Assembly: GCF_963966145.1 (NCBI RefSeq)
Contig: NC_091048.1
Coordinates: 7,440,001 to 7,504,000, forward strand
Source of the DNA: Tenebrio molitor
Taxonomy: Eukaryota; Arthropoda; Insecta; Coleoptera; Tenebrionidae
Length of the DNA stretch: 64,000 nucleotides
Reading direction: 5' to 3'
The notes below the pieces were generated by a model. That model was not told where the DNA came from. It did not search any database and saw nothing but the letters and a program-made list of their open reading frames with translations. This document shows positions 34,331-45,730 of this stretch, piece after piece (the stretch's first letter is position 1; every line of letters starts with the position of its first letter). Both the position numbers and the translations under genes were made by a program.

Positions 34331-34478
34331 CTCTCTGAAGGCAAATGTCAAAATGTGACAGTTCTACTCTAATTTTACTAACCAGAAGTTCAAACGACGA
34401 CATGCCTTAACAAAAATAAAATATTTCCATAGGTAATGCTACCAGAATATTAAATGAACACCCGATACATTCGAACCA

Positions 34479-34745
34479 GTGGAATTAGAAGTAAATAAAA
34501 TTAAAGTAAAATGTGCTTTTGTATCAGCAGGAAATTCTATTTCCTCTTCAATTAAAATCAAAAAATGTAAAACACTTGCTTGTGAACTGAAACCGTGGAA
34601 AACCAAAATCTATGATCTCCAAGAAATCATCAAAATCTTCCATGTTGATTTTAAATTTGAAGTCACATTGACATTAATGACATTACATAAACTCTATTTA
34701 AGAGTTAATTCGCCGATTTTCGCTACTTTATTAAACAAAGATTAA
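34479..34745 (+). pseudogene. Right-arm copy of the Myb/SANT-like fragment
   Basis: The residues from AGNSISSSIKIKKCKTLACE to the stop are identical to the left arm copy at 19,722-20,000. The KTGGG part upstream is lost because the arms diverge at 34,500. Identity reflects the inverted duplication, not selection. Confidence 0.45.
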
Positions 34746-35092
34746 AGGTTATTTAAAGTGCGGTGCAAACAAACTTGTCAAATTAAATAATACCTAGTTA
34801 ACGTTAATCACTGGATTAAAAGTGCGGTGCAACCGGGCATAACGCTCATTTCACTCGCGTTTTAAACTGGCCCATTCGTGTCAAAAAAACCCAATTTACA
34901 CACGAACTCGTTAAACAAACTACTATTATAATTGCCCAAAGAATCTATCATTAAATTTATGCTATTCCATTTTGGGACACCGGTATAGGGTCTCATTCTG
35001 AAGACAGTGAAATCAATTGAAATCTAAATAACAGATTAAAATTTTAAATAAGTCAAAAATAAGACAAGCCTTAATTATTAGGCAGAATATAG

Positions 35093-35289
35093 CCTGAGGG
35101 AGTCCGTTTTGGCTTAGGAACGCGAGGGTCGAGGGTTCGATTCCGATCCAGGGCGAAATTTAAAAAAAAGGCTATATTCTATCTCGTGATTCGGAAGCCA
35201 CGTTAAGCCATTGGTCCTTGTCTATTGAGTTGGTCATCATGCCCCTCATAGATTTGTAAACCAGTCCTACACTGTGAAACAAATTTTTT
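35093..35289 (+). mobile_element. tRNA-derived SINE, right arm only
   Basis: An A-box-like TGGCTTAGG and a perfect B box GGTTCGATTCC lie 23 bases apart near the 5' end, the internal RNA polymerase III promoter of tRNA-type SINEs. The left arm at 19,370-19,400 lacks it and reads from TTAATTATTAATATT into CAGAAAGTATTTT, so it is an insertion. No clean target duplication is visible. Confidence 0.6.
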
Positions 35290-35515
35290 CAGAAAGTATT
35301 TTAAAAACAGATTTAAAAAACTGCCCTGTAACCTAGCTTTTAAACTCAAAATTTAACGTAGAATCGAAATGTGAACTCAAAATGAGGCCTTTCCATTTAA
35401 AAAAATAAAGATGGCGTCGATTTCCGGTATTTCCGGAAGTGACACCATTTTGAAAATATTTTATTTGAACTTGGAGTAGTCGATTATAGTCAACTACCAA
35501 TTTTCATATTAATAT

Positions 35516-36330
35516 GTAGTGATGGATAAATGACCGGTCATTTATTTTTGGTCAAAGTTGACCGGTCCTTGATCGGTCAATTACCAGTCATTATTGGTCA
35601 AAAAGTAGGAACTAGTTAAACACCACAAAATGATTCTTTCAATGTCAAGGATTATTTTAATACCAAACAATGGTTCTTAATTCCATTTTTTATAAGATTT
35701 ATTGATCGATAAATTATTGTATTATGTATTGTATATTATGTATTATGTAAGTGAGGTTAAGTTTGAATTGTTTGAAGTTATACTTTGTTTTTTCTTTAAC
35801 ATATTTGCTTGAATTTGAACTTTTTGTTAATTTAAAACGCTTTAAAATTTTCAACACAACTGTGTGTATATTTTCAGGTTTTTAGTTTCTTTTAAAATAC
35901 TAAACATTCGTTTAGAATTTAAAAAAGTCGGTACCTAAGTATTTTATGAAAATAAAAATATATTGTATGTCATGTTAAGAAGACACAAAAATGATTGAAA
36001 AACAAAAACCACTTCTTCCTAAGAGATAAAAAGCTTAATAATCGTTTTCCACAATGATCTTTATTAAAGTTTTAGATGTTTCATTGTCATAATTTACTTA
36101 TTTATTGTCATAATCCATTTCTTCATTGTCAGCAGCTACGTAAATGAAATCAGACAACCCAACATAACCTCATCTCATCAGTCAAACAGTCATCATATCC
36201 TATAATCTTCAACATTATAAGCGGGAAATTTAAATTTTAAAAATGACTGGTCAAGTTCGTCAAGTCATTGACAATTATTGACCGGTCAAATGGGTCATTG
36301 ACTAAGTCAATTACCGGACCTCACAACACT
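35516..36330. mobile_element. 815-bp hAT-type non-autonomous element, right arm only
   Basis: Flanked by a perfect 8-bp duplication ATTAATAT (35,508-35,515 and 36,331-36,338). The left arm at about 19,115-19,130 holds a single ATTAATAT. Tips TAGTGATGG and AGTGTTGTG are weakly inverted. Both subterminal regions are rich in GACCGGTCA/TGACCGGTCA motifs, possible transposase sites. No gene. Confidence 0.75.
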
Positions 36331-36639
36331 ATTAATATGATTTGGGTAAATCAGAAAGTTTCTAATGAACGGGCTACGTGAATCAGCCTGTATTTAACAC
36401 TCACTAGTGATTCAATTGCCATTTTTGCTCACTATTCTCAATGATAATGAAAAAAAAAAATTTCGGGTGTGTGGAGCAGTGATCAATAAGCCCTAAAGAA
36501 AAGGAACCTGTGATAGAACTACCAAACAGCCAAATGCTTTAAAGAATGTATTTCATATTTATTTAAATAATGACAAATTGGAACACACCAAGATGGGTGA
36601 CAAATACCGAGTGACTATCAATGATTGAAAATTATTTTG

Positions 36640-37938
36640 TTATGTTGTTAAGTAAACACGTGCAGTAAGCTAGAGCGGCCCGAGTGCTCTCGGCCTCCGT
36701 TTGCGGGTGGCGTGCACATTCATTTTTAGACCCAGCTGATTTTACCATTCATTAATTTATTAATTACATAATTCATTAATAATAATCAACGAGCTAACAA
36801 AAAAGTGCTATATTCTTATATTTGTATGTAGGTATATTTTATTATTTTCGTTTATTACATGTGTAAGACTTGGTTTTCGCCCAAGGGCGTTATCCCTCAA
36901 TATTTGGTAATTAATCGATCAGACTCATTGATACACATTAAATTAGACAATCTCAGCTACAGTCATACGATAATCTACAGTCGGACTCACCTCCACCTCA
37001 TTCAGTCATTCAAACGGTAAAGCACAGGTCCGGACTCGGGTTTGCTCAATGGGACGGTACAAACATGTAAACGATAAACACCTGACACATCTGTCACAAA
37101 TCAAGGTCATACAGTGACTCACCCGGGGGATTCCTCCCCCTAGCTTCTATCATGATGAGGGGCTCGAACCACGGGCGTCGTCTTCAGAGCGCTACGTTCC
37201 GGGTTTGCGTTGGATGGTCTGGTAGTACCTGTAACAGCCCCGTGTGCAGTTTGGGATGCACGGCCCGCCCGCGGTCTCCATAGAAGAAGACCGCCACGGC
37301 CAGCGTGTGAGCCTACAACCCACTTCCATACGATACTGTGCTCCCTCAGTACAGGAGAGCCGGGGTTACCTCCCAACCGTTAATCAAGCACGTATGATCT
37401 GTTACATTTGGTTGTCACCACTGGCCGTCTCGACAAGACGCGCCCAGTCAACGGCCGAGCCGTGTCATGAGCCAAAGATGCCTCACCCGGACATCCGGTG
37501 CTCAGGAATTATACCATGGTATCTGCCAGAGGTTTTAGCGCATTGGTGGTACTGACATCATAGCCCAGGTTGCCCAAACCTGCTATCACCCAGTTACCGA
37601 CACACCTGGTAACTGTATCACCGGCTAGCACAAGCCTAATTCACTGCACCACTCCCGGGTCACAGACTATTCACCTGCCGTCACTCTCGTACTCGTACCT
37701 TGGACAGCCCGTCGGTTCCAGCTGCCAAAGCTACACTGTCCCTGTCTCGCCTGTCGAACTTTTAAAAATCACCCCCGAGTCAAGGACTTTTCAGAACATA
37801 ATTTATGAGCCACATGTTTGGGGTGGAAGAGGTAGTTTTTCTGTTGCGTTTTTAAAATTCTCTTACACATGTATCATTTATATTGACTTTAATTTTATTG
37901 TATTATTTTTTATTTTATAATTTGTACTTCTACAATAT
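36640..37938. other. Unassigned right-arm segment with a GC-rich core
   Basis: Bases about 37,030-37,770 are much richer in G+C than the surroundings and contain two short plus-strand frames (37,244-37,555; 37,570-37,920) with no recognisable motif. The stretch is absent from the left arm and lies between one LIG4-side hAT terminus and the 34-36 kb block, so it is probably the inside of a hAT-type or composite insertion. Confidence 0.4.
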
Positions 37939-37984
37939 TTAGGGAGGCCCGGCCTCCCCTGCCTCCATTGAGAAGCCGCCACTG
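37939..37984. mobile_element. hAT-type terminus inserted in LIG4
   Basis: Read on the minus strand it begins CAGTGGCGGCTTCTCAATGG and continues with AGGCAGGGGAGGCCGGGCCTCCC, closely related to the hAT end at 42,785. It cuts the LIG4 reading frame, whose last 13 apparent residues are encoded by this terminus. The opposite end was not located with confidence. Confidence 0.65.
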
Positions 37985-40377
37985 TCTCTCATAACAACTT
38001 TAACTTCACTTAGCCCCTTCTTATTCAAAAACTCTTCCAACAAAGCTCGACGACTATCACAGCCCTTCCCCATCACTATCACGTTGACTTCCGGGGTAAT
38101 TTCTTTGCTGACCGTTCCGTCGTAATACTGAAAGTCTATTTCGTCGAAAAACGCGTGGTAAATCCGCTTCGAAGTCGGATCGTTGATCTTCTCGAACTTG
38201 TCAAAGTAGGCGACATACTGATCGAACGAGGGTTGAGCGGTGCCCATCACCACCGCCCCATTTGTACTGTAAAACTCATCTCTTTGTTCCATCATCCGTA
38301 GCATGTGCTGCAGAGAAGTCTCCGTTACTTCTTCCGCGTAAGGGATGCCGTACTCGTCGAGATTCGTACAGGTGTCTCGACGATAATTCGCTCCCCAACC
38401 GAACAATTCGCTCTGGTGGTAATCCACCCACTTCCTTTCCTTCATAGCTCTTCGGAGCCAATCGACGTGGATTATATCAAACCGGTTGATTTTCTTCAAC
38501 AGATCGGCTATTTTGGTGGTGACTTTGCCTATCAAGACCACATCGAGGTCTGGTTCCAATCGGTAACTAACCACCCCTCCTAATTTCTTAATAGAATGGT
38601 AGATCTCCTCCACCGCCCACGTCTCTGTACCCGAGTCCACGTAAAATTTCTTGCCCTTCAAAAAATCTCCAGCGCTTTTTGGCTGCTCCAAACTGACCAC
38701 TTCCAATTTAATCCGTTTCGATTTCTTCGCTTTGGCCATGATCTCGTCTAATTCTATGTGTCTTTTGTTCAGTTTTATGACGGACTTATTTTGTTGTGTC
38801 AGCCTCAGGAGATCGTTCATCGTGAGACACTCATCGACAGGTTTGTCTTCTCTGATTGTTAGCAACCTTGGAAACCTGAGCGTGTATGGACATTTGACGC
38901 TGTCGTTTGTGGTTCTTATCAATTCCGTCGCTCTGATTTGAAACACGCACGCGTTTTGGGGTTCGACGTACAGATCGGGGGTGTCTTTTCCAAAATTCAT
39001 CGATTGTCGTTGAGCATGTCCAACTGTTCGTCGTTCAGGCCGGAATGAATCTTCCCTAGCGAGAAATAAGTGTCGCGTCCTGACGACACTCCCACAAAAA
39101 AAGAATTGATTTTGTTGTTGGCGCCGTAGCAACCCCCCATCATTATCACGTCCAGATCGTGGACGACGTCCTCGAAATACTCCATTTTGACTTTAAACCA
39201 ACCGCTGTTTCTGTCGCTGCATTTGTACACCGACTTGGGGTCTTTCACCACGATGCCCTCTTCGTTGTTGTCGATTGAAGAGTTGAGGGCGTCGACGATG
39301 TCCTGTCGGGACTGACTCTCCGTGTAAGCGCTCACCACGATAGTACCAGCCACTGGATTTTTTATCACATTCTTCAACACCTGGAGCCTCTTCTGCAAGG
39401 GGTGATTGGTTAACACTCTTTCGTTGTGCAACAGCACGTCGAAGACGCAAAAACAGGGTTGATATTTCCCCTCGCCCAGTTTTTTCACATCTAGTTTCAT
39501 CCCTTTGAACCCAAAACATTTCGTTTTTTTGTTCCAGAGCATCATTTCGCCGTCGAGAATCACTCGCTTTGTCGCCGAATCGAAGACATTTTTAAGCAGC
39601 GGCGTGAAAATGCCCTCGTCGAATGTGGCGCCGTAAGAATCGGTGAAATCGAAACCGTTTCGCGAAAAAATACTTAAACTTCCCGTCCTCCATGTGCAGC
39701 TGGAACCTCTCGCCGTCGAATTTATTCTCGACAATGAACTTCGAATCGGGGAAACATTTTTTGAAATTGGAAGCGTCGCAGCGTTTCGACAGCATAGGTC
39801 GAAACGGCTCGAAAATGTTGATTTCCAACTCGTGCATCTTCACCTGGGGGTTTCTCAACACTTCACACATTCTTTTCAAGTTGCTGTTGGTTGCGTAGAA
39901 GTCGGCGCCGTCGTCGTGGTAGCAATTCAAGACGTGGTTGTCGCTGATGCCCAGTTTCAAGTCTTTCAAGATGATCTGGATCAACCATTTTATGTTTCTT
40001 GGGGACAGCTTTCGGAAAATGTTCAAAACGAGGTCGTCTAACCCGTTGTCGGTCTTTCTGTGCGCTATCTGGTCCCAATACGTATTTATATTCTGAATTG
40101 TCAGGCCGACGTCTTTATTGATAACGTATTTTTTTTAAACTGAGTACATGACGTCGCCAAAATCTACATCCGAAGAAGTACCTGTGACAGCTTTTAACAA
40201 CACATTTTGGTCGTGGCCGTGAGGTAAGCTTAACATTTTTATCAAGAGTTTTCTGATTTTTGACTCTTTTATTCTGTAAGAGGGGCGGTTGCAGTCCAGT
40301 TTTGGAATGACTAACCTCAAAACTGGAAACAAATCGTGTTGTTGATCTCGCAGGGCATTTATGACAGCTTTTGTCAA
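37985..40377 (-). pseudogene. LIG4: DNA ligase IV pseudogene, right-arm copy
   Basis: Order on the minus strand: N-terminal DNA-binding domain (40,377-39,750; ALRDQQHDLFPVLRLVIPKL, WLIQIILKDLKLG), nucleotidyltransferase with the adenylation motif KFDGER (Lys codon 39,721-39,723) and DGEMM, EEGIVVK and GWFKVKMEY motifs, OB fold, then the linker and first BRCT (WLRRAMKERKW, about 38,430) and part of the second BRCT to 37,985. Defects: a TAA at 40,135-40,137 in an otherwise open frame, one extra T near 39,665, a short deletion with frameshift near 39,000, no true N-terminus beyond the MITE at 40,381, and a hAT terminus cutting BRCT2. No introns are seen. The left arm has a more deleted copy. Confidence 0.92.
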
Positions 40378-40380
40378 CTA

Positions 40381-40509
40381 AGGGGGTCATTCACGAAACT
40401 CAGATAATTTGCAAATCATTAACGAGACGGCAAATACAATGCTTGAACAATATCAGTTGTCATGGTTTTTAATTTGCAATGTCTTACTGAGTTTCGTGAA
40501 TGACCCCCT
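40381..40509. mobile_element. MITE at the 5' edge of LIG4, partner of 11,801
   Basis: Ends AGGGGGTCATTCACGAAACT and reverse, TA outside. Same place and orientation relative to LIG4 as in the left arm. Confidence 0.8.
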
Positions 40510-41030
40510 TAGACTTTTCAGATGCGCCCTTCGTGTGGTTGCACATTATCAACGAAGTTACACAGAACGCCAAAATTCATTGTGCGACTCCAATTACTGA
40601 CAGTTCTTCTGGATCAAAATCTTGGTGGTGGCTCCAAGGATCTCCTAGAATCGCCCGTAGGCTTTGTTTAACCACAAGTAAACCAGAAGGCATCCGAACT
40701 TGCGTTGGAATGACAAGTGTAACATTTCAGATGACACCATCGTTAACCTTAATTTGGTGATAATGAAAAGTCAAATCTAATATGTAGTGTCAAAATTACA
40801 GTAACCCAAATATTTTTTGTAGCTGATGGTATTATTTTTGAAACCTAGTAACTGGCTTTATCTGGCAGAAATAACATCACACTTCAAGATGCCCTTCTGG
40901 GATTGGTAGAATTACAAGTCTTGTAACTCAGTTATGTAAACAGTAGTAAATTATTTTCTACTATTTTTTCACAACTTATTGTTGTCGGTAGGTGCCATCT
41001 TCTCTGGGGCGCGAGTTCTGAAAGACCCTG
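40510..41030. repeat. Right arm block ending in the CAGGGTC terminus
   Basis: Mirror of 11,280-11,800. An 86-codon plus-strand frame (40,500-40,760) is kept in both arms but runs antisense to LIG4 and has no recognisable motif. The block ends at 41,030 with ...GAAAGACCCTG followed by TA. Confidence 0.7.
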
Positions 41031-41081
41031 TATAAAATATACTTACGTCAAGATTATAATAAATGAACGTTTATCTACGTA

Positions 41082-41315
41082 CAGTTGGTTGCAAAAAAAA
41101 CGGGAACTGTCAGAATAAAATTGACACATTTTTACAATTTTTCCATTGTGTGAAATCTTCTTACGAGAGATAGGGTAGAATTAACGTCAAAATTCAATGA
41201 CATTTTTAAAAATTATTTCATAAGTATTGTGAAATAGGCAATTAATTGACAAATGGACAAAATCAAATTTACATTAGGAAAATTTTCGTTTCCCGATTTT
41301 TTTTGCAACCAACTG
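41082..41315. mobile_element. Complete 234-bp TA-flanked MITE
   Basis: Ends CAGTTGGTTGCAAAAAAAAC plus GGGAA and CAGTTGGTTGCAAAAAAAAT plus CGGGAA, TA at 41,080-41,081 and 41,316-41,317. Partial copies lie at 4,635 and 11,032. Confidence 0.85.
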
Positions 41316-41712
41316 TACTGCCCATAAACCTTTAATAAAGTACATAACTGTGTTACAGGTTTATTTTTTACTCTTCAATGAAAATTTCAGATAAAAGTAA
41401 TATTTTGATCACTAGATAATTTTTGTTTGCGCATTTATCTTTACTTGTCATGATAAATAACTAAACTAATAATTGACACTAAAAAAAATACCGTAGTCTT
41501 GTATTGTTCCTTTATTATATCTTCTTTTAGAAGGGGATGTGGCCTAGTTGCGTAGAACGATATACGCCGAAGCCTGTTTCACAATGAAGCAGGTTCTTTG
41601 CCATTTGTCATTCTTATAAGTCTTGAAAAAAAAACTATTTTGTAATACAAATCGAAAAATGCCAAGGAAAACAAACAAACATAAACACGTGGTCAAACTC
41701 GCGAAGCGAGGT

Positions 41713-41904
41713 TGTTGGAACTTCGTCCAACCACTTTTGGAACACCCCCTCTGTCGAAGGGGTGGGGACATCAACCCTCGACGACAGATCGACACAAGAC
41801 TCTCTCTTACTCTATACTTACTTCTTTGTATTTTAAATTATTCAATAAATTGTTAGTGTTACCCAATACGACTATCAATTTTGGTCCTTCGACACAAGAG
41901 AACA
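41713..41904 (+). mobile_element. Short solo LTR, 192 bp, with empty site in the left arm
   Basis: Begins TGTTGGAACTTCG and ends AGAGAACA (TG...CA), flanked by GAGGT on both sides (41,708-41,712; 41,905-41,909). The left arm at about 6,390 reads through with one copy. An AATAAA at 41,844 fits an LTR. The inner phrase TTTTGGTCCTTCGA resembles the tRNA-Tyr primer site of the BEL element, so it might instead be an LTR plus leader remnant. Confidence 0.65.
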
Positions 41905-41937
41905 GAGGTTAAAACAAATGAGATGCCGGATGCCGTC

Positions 41938-42265
41938 CATATATCTATTAACTACTATATAGGTAACGTTGATAGGAGAGTGAAGCAAAGATGTGGAGAT
42001 ACAAAACGCAGTCCACTTATGCGCAGGCTCGTTTTCTGGAGCAACTGATTGGTGGAGGGTGGAGCTGTTTTTCCCACAATCCGCAGCGCGCAGCAGCAAC
42101 ATCCTATATTTAAATTCCTGCAATACGCACAGGCACATTATACTTGCTCTTAACAAAGTAGTTGAGAAGATGTTTCTATACTGCTCCCACCCATGGCAAT
42201 GTTTGCTTCACTCTCGAACAAAGTAAAGATACGACGTTATCCATATAGTAGTTAATAGATATATG
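41938..42265. mobile_element. 328-bp MITE with perfect 8-bp duplication
   Basis: Ends CATATATCTATTAACTACTA plus TATAGGTAACG, inverted; ATGCCGTC duplicated at 41,930-41,937 and 42,266-42,273. The left-arm partner is 4,178-6,351. Confidence 0.85.
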
Positions 42266-43499
42266 ATGCCGTCAAGTAATTTTTGTGGATGCACATCAGG
42301 CTTTCGAAAATCTGCGCACGTTTTGAATGAGCCAATTGGAAGCTACTATTTAAAATACGCGGGCACTAGGGGCGGTTTTATTACTATATCTATTGGTTGG
42401 CCAAAGTATAAATACTAATGAAAAAGTGACAATACACACGGGATTAGCCTGCTGTGTCTTCATTCTAAAGTGTTAATGCTGTCACTTTCTTTTTTTGCAT
42501 TTTAGAATGGTGGTGAGCAGTATCCTAGTGGACATGTACGTTTCACGTGGACACCTTTGAGGAACCTCAATAAAGTTTTCGTCTAAAAGGGTGACAACCC
42601 CACAGCAGAGCCTGGTTTTGCATCGTCTTTGCAAACCACTGTTCCAGCACGCATGGTTGCTACAAGAATGATGAATGGCACGAAAAACATTATTGAGGAT
42701 GTAGGACAACGAAAGATTAAACACATTTTTTTTTCTCCTGTTTTCGTCTTTTGCAAATGTCTAAGTCACGTCCAAAGGTTAGATCAGTGGCGGCTTGTCA
42801 GGGGAGGCAAGGGAGGCAGTGCCTCCCCAAAAAAAAACAGCAAAAAAATGTCCCTAAACATAATTGATTATATTAAATTATTTACTTGATTCGTTTTCGA
42901 CTTTTCGTACGTATATTTCATGAACTTGATGTTGTAAACACCGCAACGTTTAAATACATAGTATATTGTATATCAAGAGTTGAAAATGAAAGATTTCACA
43001 CGAGTTTGCAGAATTGAGCCACAAGCCGTAGGCGCGTGGCTTAAGCAAACGAGTGTGAAATCGAATTTTCAACACGTGGTATACACGATATTTTTCCGAC
43101 GACCACAAAAAAAAAACGCTAATATTCGGCATTCCTTCAAACTTCAAATATTATTCGACAGAGCTGCGGACAAAACATACATTGGTGGCCATGGTTACTA
43201 CAACTGTGTGCAATCATTTCATTGCGCACAGGCTAGAAGGTATCTGATTGGCTAACCAGTTTCATTGCACACGGGTTCGCTATTTGCATGCAATAGCCAA
43301 CTTTCAATAATAATTATTTGTGCGAATTTACGCGTCCAATTTTATCGTTCTACATTGCATGTAAACCCTGCAAACGTGGCTGGAGGCAGACCGTGTCTTT
43401 ACCTCCCCCAGCTGACCAAGATCCATAGGATTTATCCACACGAGATTGACCTTGAAGTTTGCAAATAGCAAGCGTTAAATGCAGGGCAAGGGAAGTATA

Positions 43500-43640
43500 C
43501 CTCCGGCATCAAACGCGCCTGCGTCAGAACCGAGCACCGTGGCTGCGTGGATATCAAATTCTGGAGGTTCGGGGTTCAAATCCCTGGTCAGACTGTAGGT
43601 GAATAGGGTTTTTTTTTCAGAGGTTTTCTTCGTCTAGTCG
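43500..43640 (+). mobile_element. tRNA-like SINE head inside the hAT element
   Basis: An A-box-like TGGCTGCGTGG and a B-box GGTTCAAATCC lie about 30 bases apart (43,541-43,582), followed by a T-rich stretch and an AT-rich tail. Full limits are not clear and no target duplication was identified. Confidence 0.4.
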
Positions 43641-43768
43641 TGTAGAATACTTGTTCACCAGGTACGCTTTTAATTTATTGAATAATTATAAATTATATTT
43701 TATATTATATTATATATTTATAAAAGAATTGGGGAGACCACGTCCCGATCTTCGAAATTTGCAAACCG

Positions 43769-44050
43769 TTGCACGTAGGTCAAAATGGTCTATTTGTAAG
43801 TGGCTCACAGGAAGTAGGTAATGTACGTAATAAATTGTATTCCTGGCAGTGTATACTTTTTAATCAGCGATCAGAAAATTCAGTATGGTGCAAATTAGGA
43901 TACAGTGATTTAAAAAATGTATTCCCTTCAAGTGAAAAGCATGGAAAGTCTAAAGATTAAAGAACACATTAATCCAAGTGTGTAAGTTAGTTACTAGGCA
44001 AATTAAATGTAACAACAGCATTAGATGATGCGAGAAAAATTCACATTGAG
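43769..44050 (+). pseudogene. hAT transposase TTF-type zinc-finger fragment
   Basis: The frame reads Gly-Leu-Phe-Val-Ser-Gly then NKLYSWQCILFNQRSENSVW and GYSDLKNVFPSSEKHGKSKD, matching the TTF zinc finger of hAT (ZMYM1-like) transposases, where a Cys-x-x-Cys-x-x-Phe segment precedes 'W...G..dl......kHe.s..H'. One of the usual cysteine pair is Trp-Gln-Cys here, so the site may be degenerate. After a stop at 43,960 a further frame, LGKLNVTTALDDARKIHIEA, continues the family pattern to 44,049, where a MITE cuts it. The catalytic RNase H-like fold is absent. Confidence 0.65.
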
Positions 44051-44176
44051 GCCCGGTTTATTCACCTTCAAGTAACTTTATTTGAAGGGTAATTACCATG
44101 GATCTACCAATAGCAGATTCTAAATCATGACAACTACTGGCCAGATAAATTTACTTAAAGGTGAATAAACCGGGCC
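44050..44176. mobile_element. 127-bp MITE, Harbinger-like tips
   Basis: Inverted ends GGCCCGGTTTATTCACCTT(C/T)AAGTAA. Outer triplets are TGA and TTA, so the 3-bp duplication is imperfect. Confidence 0.65.
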
Positions 44177-44559
44177 TTAGTCTCATAATCTTTACGTTAA
44201 ACATAATCGCGATATAATTAAAAGATTAATTTATCGATTGTATTGATTTTTTAATCTTGTCAAAACATGCCTCCCCCATTTATGGATTCACGAGCCGCCA
44301 CTGGGTTAGATGGATTTATAGACTTGTCCAACCCCAACATCTTTAAAAACATACTTGATGCACACTTTCGATGACAAAGCAGATGCGATCAATTGAAATT
44401 GAAATTACGGAAATAGTTTACTTTTCCGTTTTGATCTGGGAGCTAAATAGACTTCGGTCTCAGCTCTATTTTACGTAATAATAATAATGAATTGATGATC
44501 ATGGCCATATTTAAATACAATTAGCATGGTGAGTCTTTGAATGATTTATAATAGCTAAT

Positions 44560-45060
44560 TGAGAGTATTGAGAGTCGCTGACTGAGATCAGGGCTGCTCG
44601 TCATTGCTAATTAATTGAGGGTCGCTGACTGAGATCAGGACCGCTCGTGATTAATAATTATTTGAGAGTCGCTGACAGAGATCAGGATTGCTCGTAAGTT
44701 ATAATGAATTGAGATGATGTTGTTTTCACCATTGAGGGTGATTATGTTGTTGATTTGATCAGAGTCATAACAGTTTGATGAAATTACTAATTTTGATGTG
44801 ATTGAGCCCTGACATGTCGACCTAATTAATTAGACTGTCCAACCTTCCTTTGTTTCCGGCAACTGTAGGCTAGCAGAGACCGTGGAGCTGCTAGCGGTGT
44901 GAAATTGATTGTGATGCACTGGCAGAGACCGGGGATGCTGCCAGTGTGGTAGATCGAGTGTGTCGCTGAGTGCTATCAGGGCCGCTCATCTGTTTTTGGT
45001 GATCACAATTGATTGAGGGTCGCTGAGTGTTATCAGGGCGACTCGTTTGATTACAGTTGT
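44560..45060. repeat. Imperfect direct repeats and hairpins within the putative LTR
   Basis: Units of TTGAGAGTCGCTGACTGAGA followed by TCAGGxCxGCTCGT occur near 44,574, 44,627 and 44,684 at about 55-bp spacing, with diverged units (TCGCTGAGTGxTATCAGGG) at 44,964 and 45,021. Between them are two stem-loops, GCTAGCAG...CTGCTAGC (44,871) and CACTGGCAG...CTGCCAGTG (44,916). Confidence 0.7.
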
Positions 45061-45730
45061 TTATTGAGATGAGGACTGAGTCCTAGAGGGTTCTGTAGGA
45101 ACCCTTCCCATTCTCCTAACCCCGGACAGAGCTCAATAAGTTAATAATAATTGATAATAACCTAAAGTACTAGAGCTCAATGAATATGTAATGATAATTG
45201 ACAATCACCAAAGGTATTAAGAGTTGATGTTAACGTTGTGATGGTACCATATTTGAGATGTGTGTGATTTATTGTTGTAAATATGTGTTGGTTGTGCTCG
45301 CACAACACTTTTAGCGAACTGGTTACTCACCACCCCATTTTATTATTTTACAGGAGGTAAGCCTGGGATAGATGTGCAGACCACGATCACCTCGATCCAC
45401 GACACAAGCCGTCATGACACCATTGTTAACGTAATGTTCAATTCTTCACCCAATTATGTTATTTACTGACAATTACCAAATGACGACATCCTGACACTGC
45501 ATCAAGTCTGATGTGTTATATTGATTGATAATTTGATTAGTATCAACATTATTATTATTTTTGTGTGCTGTCTCTCTCTGCGAGAGTTATTTCTCTCGCA
45601 CTCGCATCATAGCCCCTACAAGGAGAAAACTTTCATTTTGAAAACTTGACAACTAGTGCTTCAACTCTAAACTGGTTTAGCATTTCTTGCTCGAGGTATT
45701 TAAAGGTATTTTTACATTACCACAAAAAAG

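Larger units (their letters stand above)
42785..44303 (+). mobile_element. hAT transposon, decayed, with perfect 8-bp duplication
   Basis: Tips CAGTGGCGGCTTGTCAGGGG and CAGTGGCGGCTCGTGAATCC (inverted) with GGTTAGAT duplicated at 42,777-42,784 and 44,304-44,311. Inside are a foldback hairpin (42,970-43,085), a SINE-like segment, a hAT zinc-finger coding remnant and a small MITE. Confidence 0.9.
42700..45620 (+). mobile_element. Probable 1.4-kb solo LTR, split by a hAT element
   Basis: Begins TGTAGGACAACG and ends AGCCCCTACA, so the tips are TGTAGG/CCTACA. AGGA is duplicated outside (42,696-42,699; 45,621-45,624). The left arm at 3,392 carries the uninterrupted site. After removing the nested hAT element the length is about 1,394 bp. 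The interior (44,312-45,620) has no gene but repeats TCGCTGACTGAGATCAGG-type units and short perfect hairpins such as CACTGGCAG...CTGCCAGTG. No matching LTR or internal domain is present in the window, so 'solo LTR' is an inference from ends and duplication. Confidence 0.6.

Noticed and set aside
38262..38583. Plus-strand frames over the LIG4 BRCT region
   Set aside because: Antisense shadows of the LIG4 pseudogene.
40500..40760. 86-codon frame conserved between the two arms (also 11,550-11,810)
   Set aside because: Conservation comes from the inverted duplication; it is antisense to the LIG4 side and shows no family motif.
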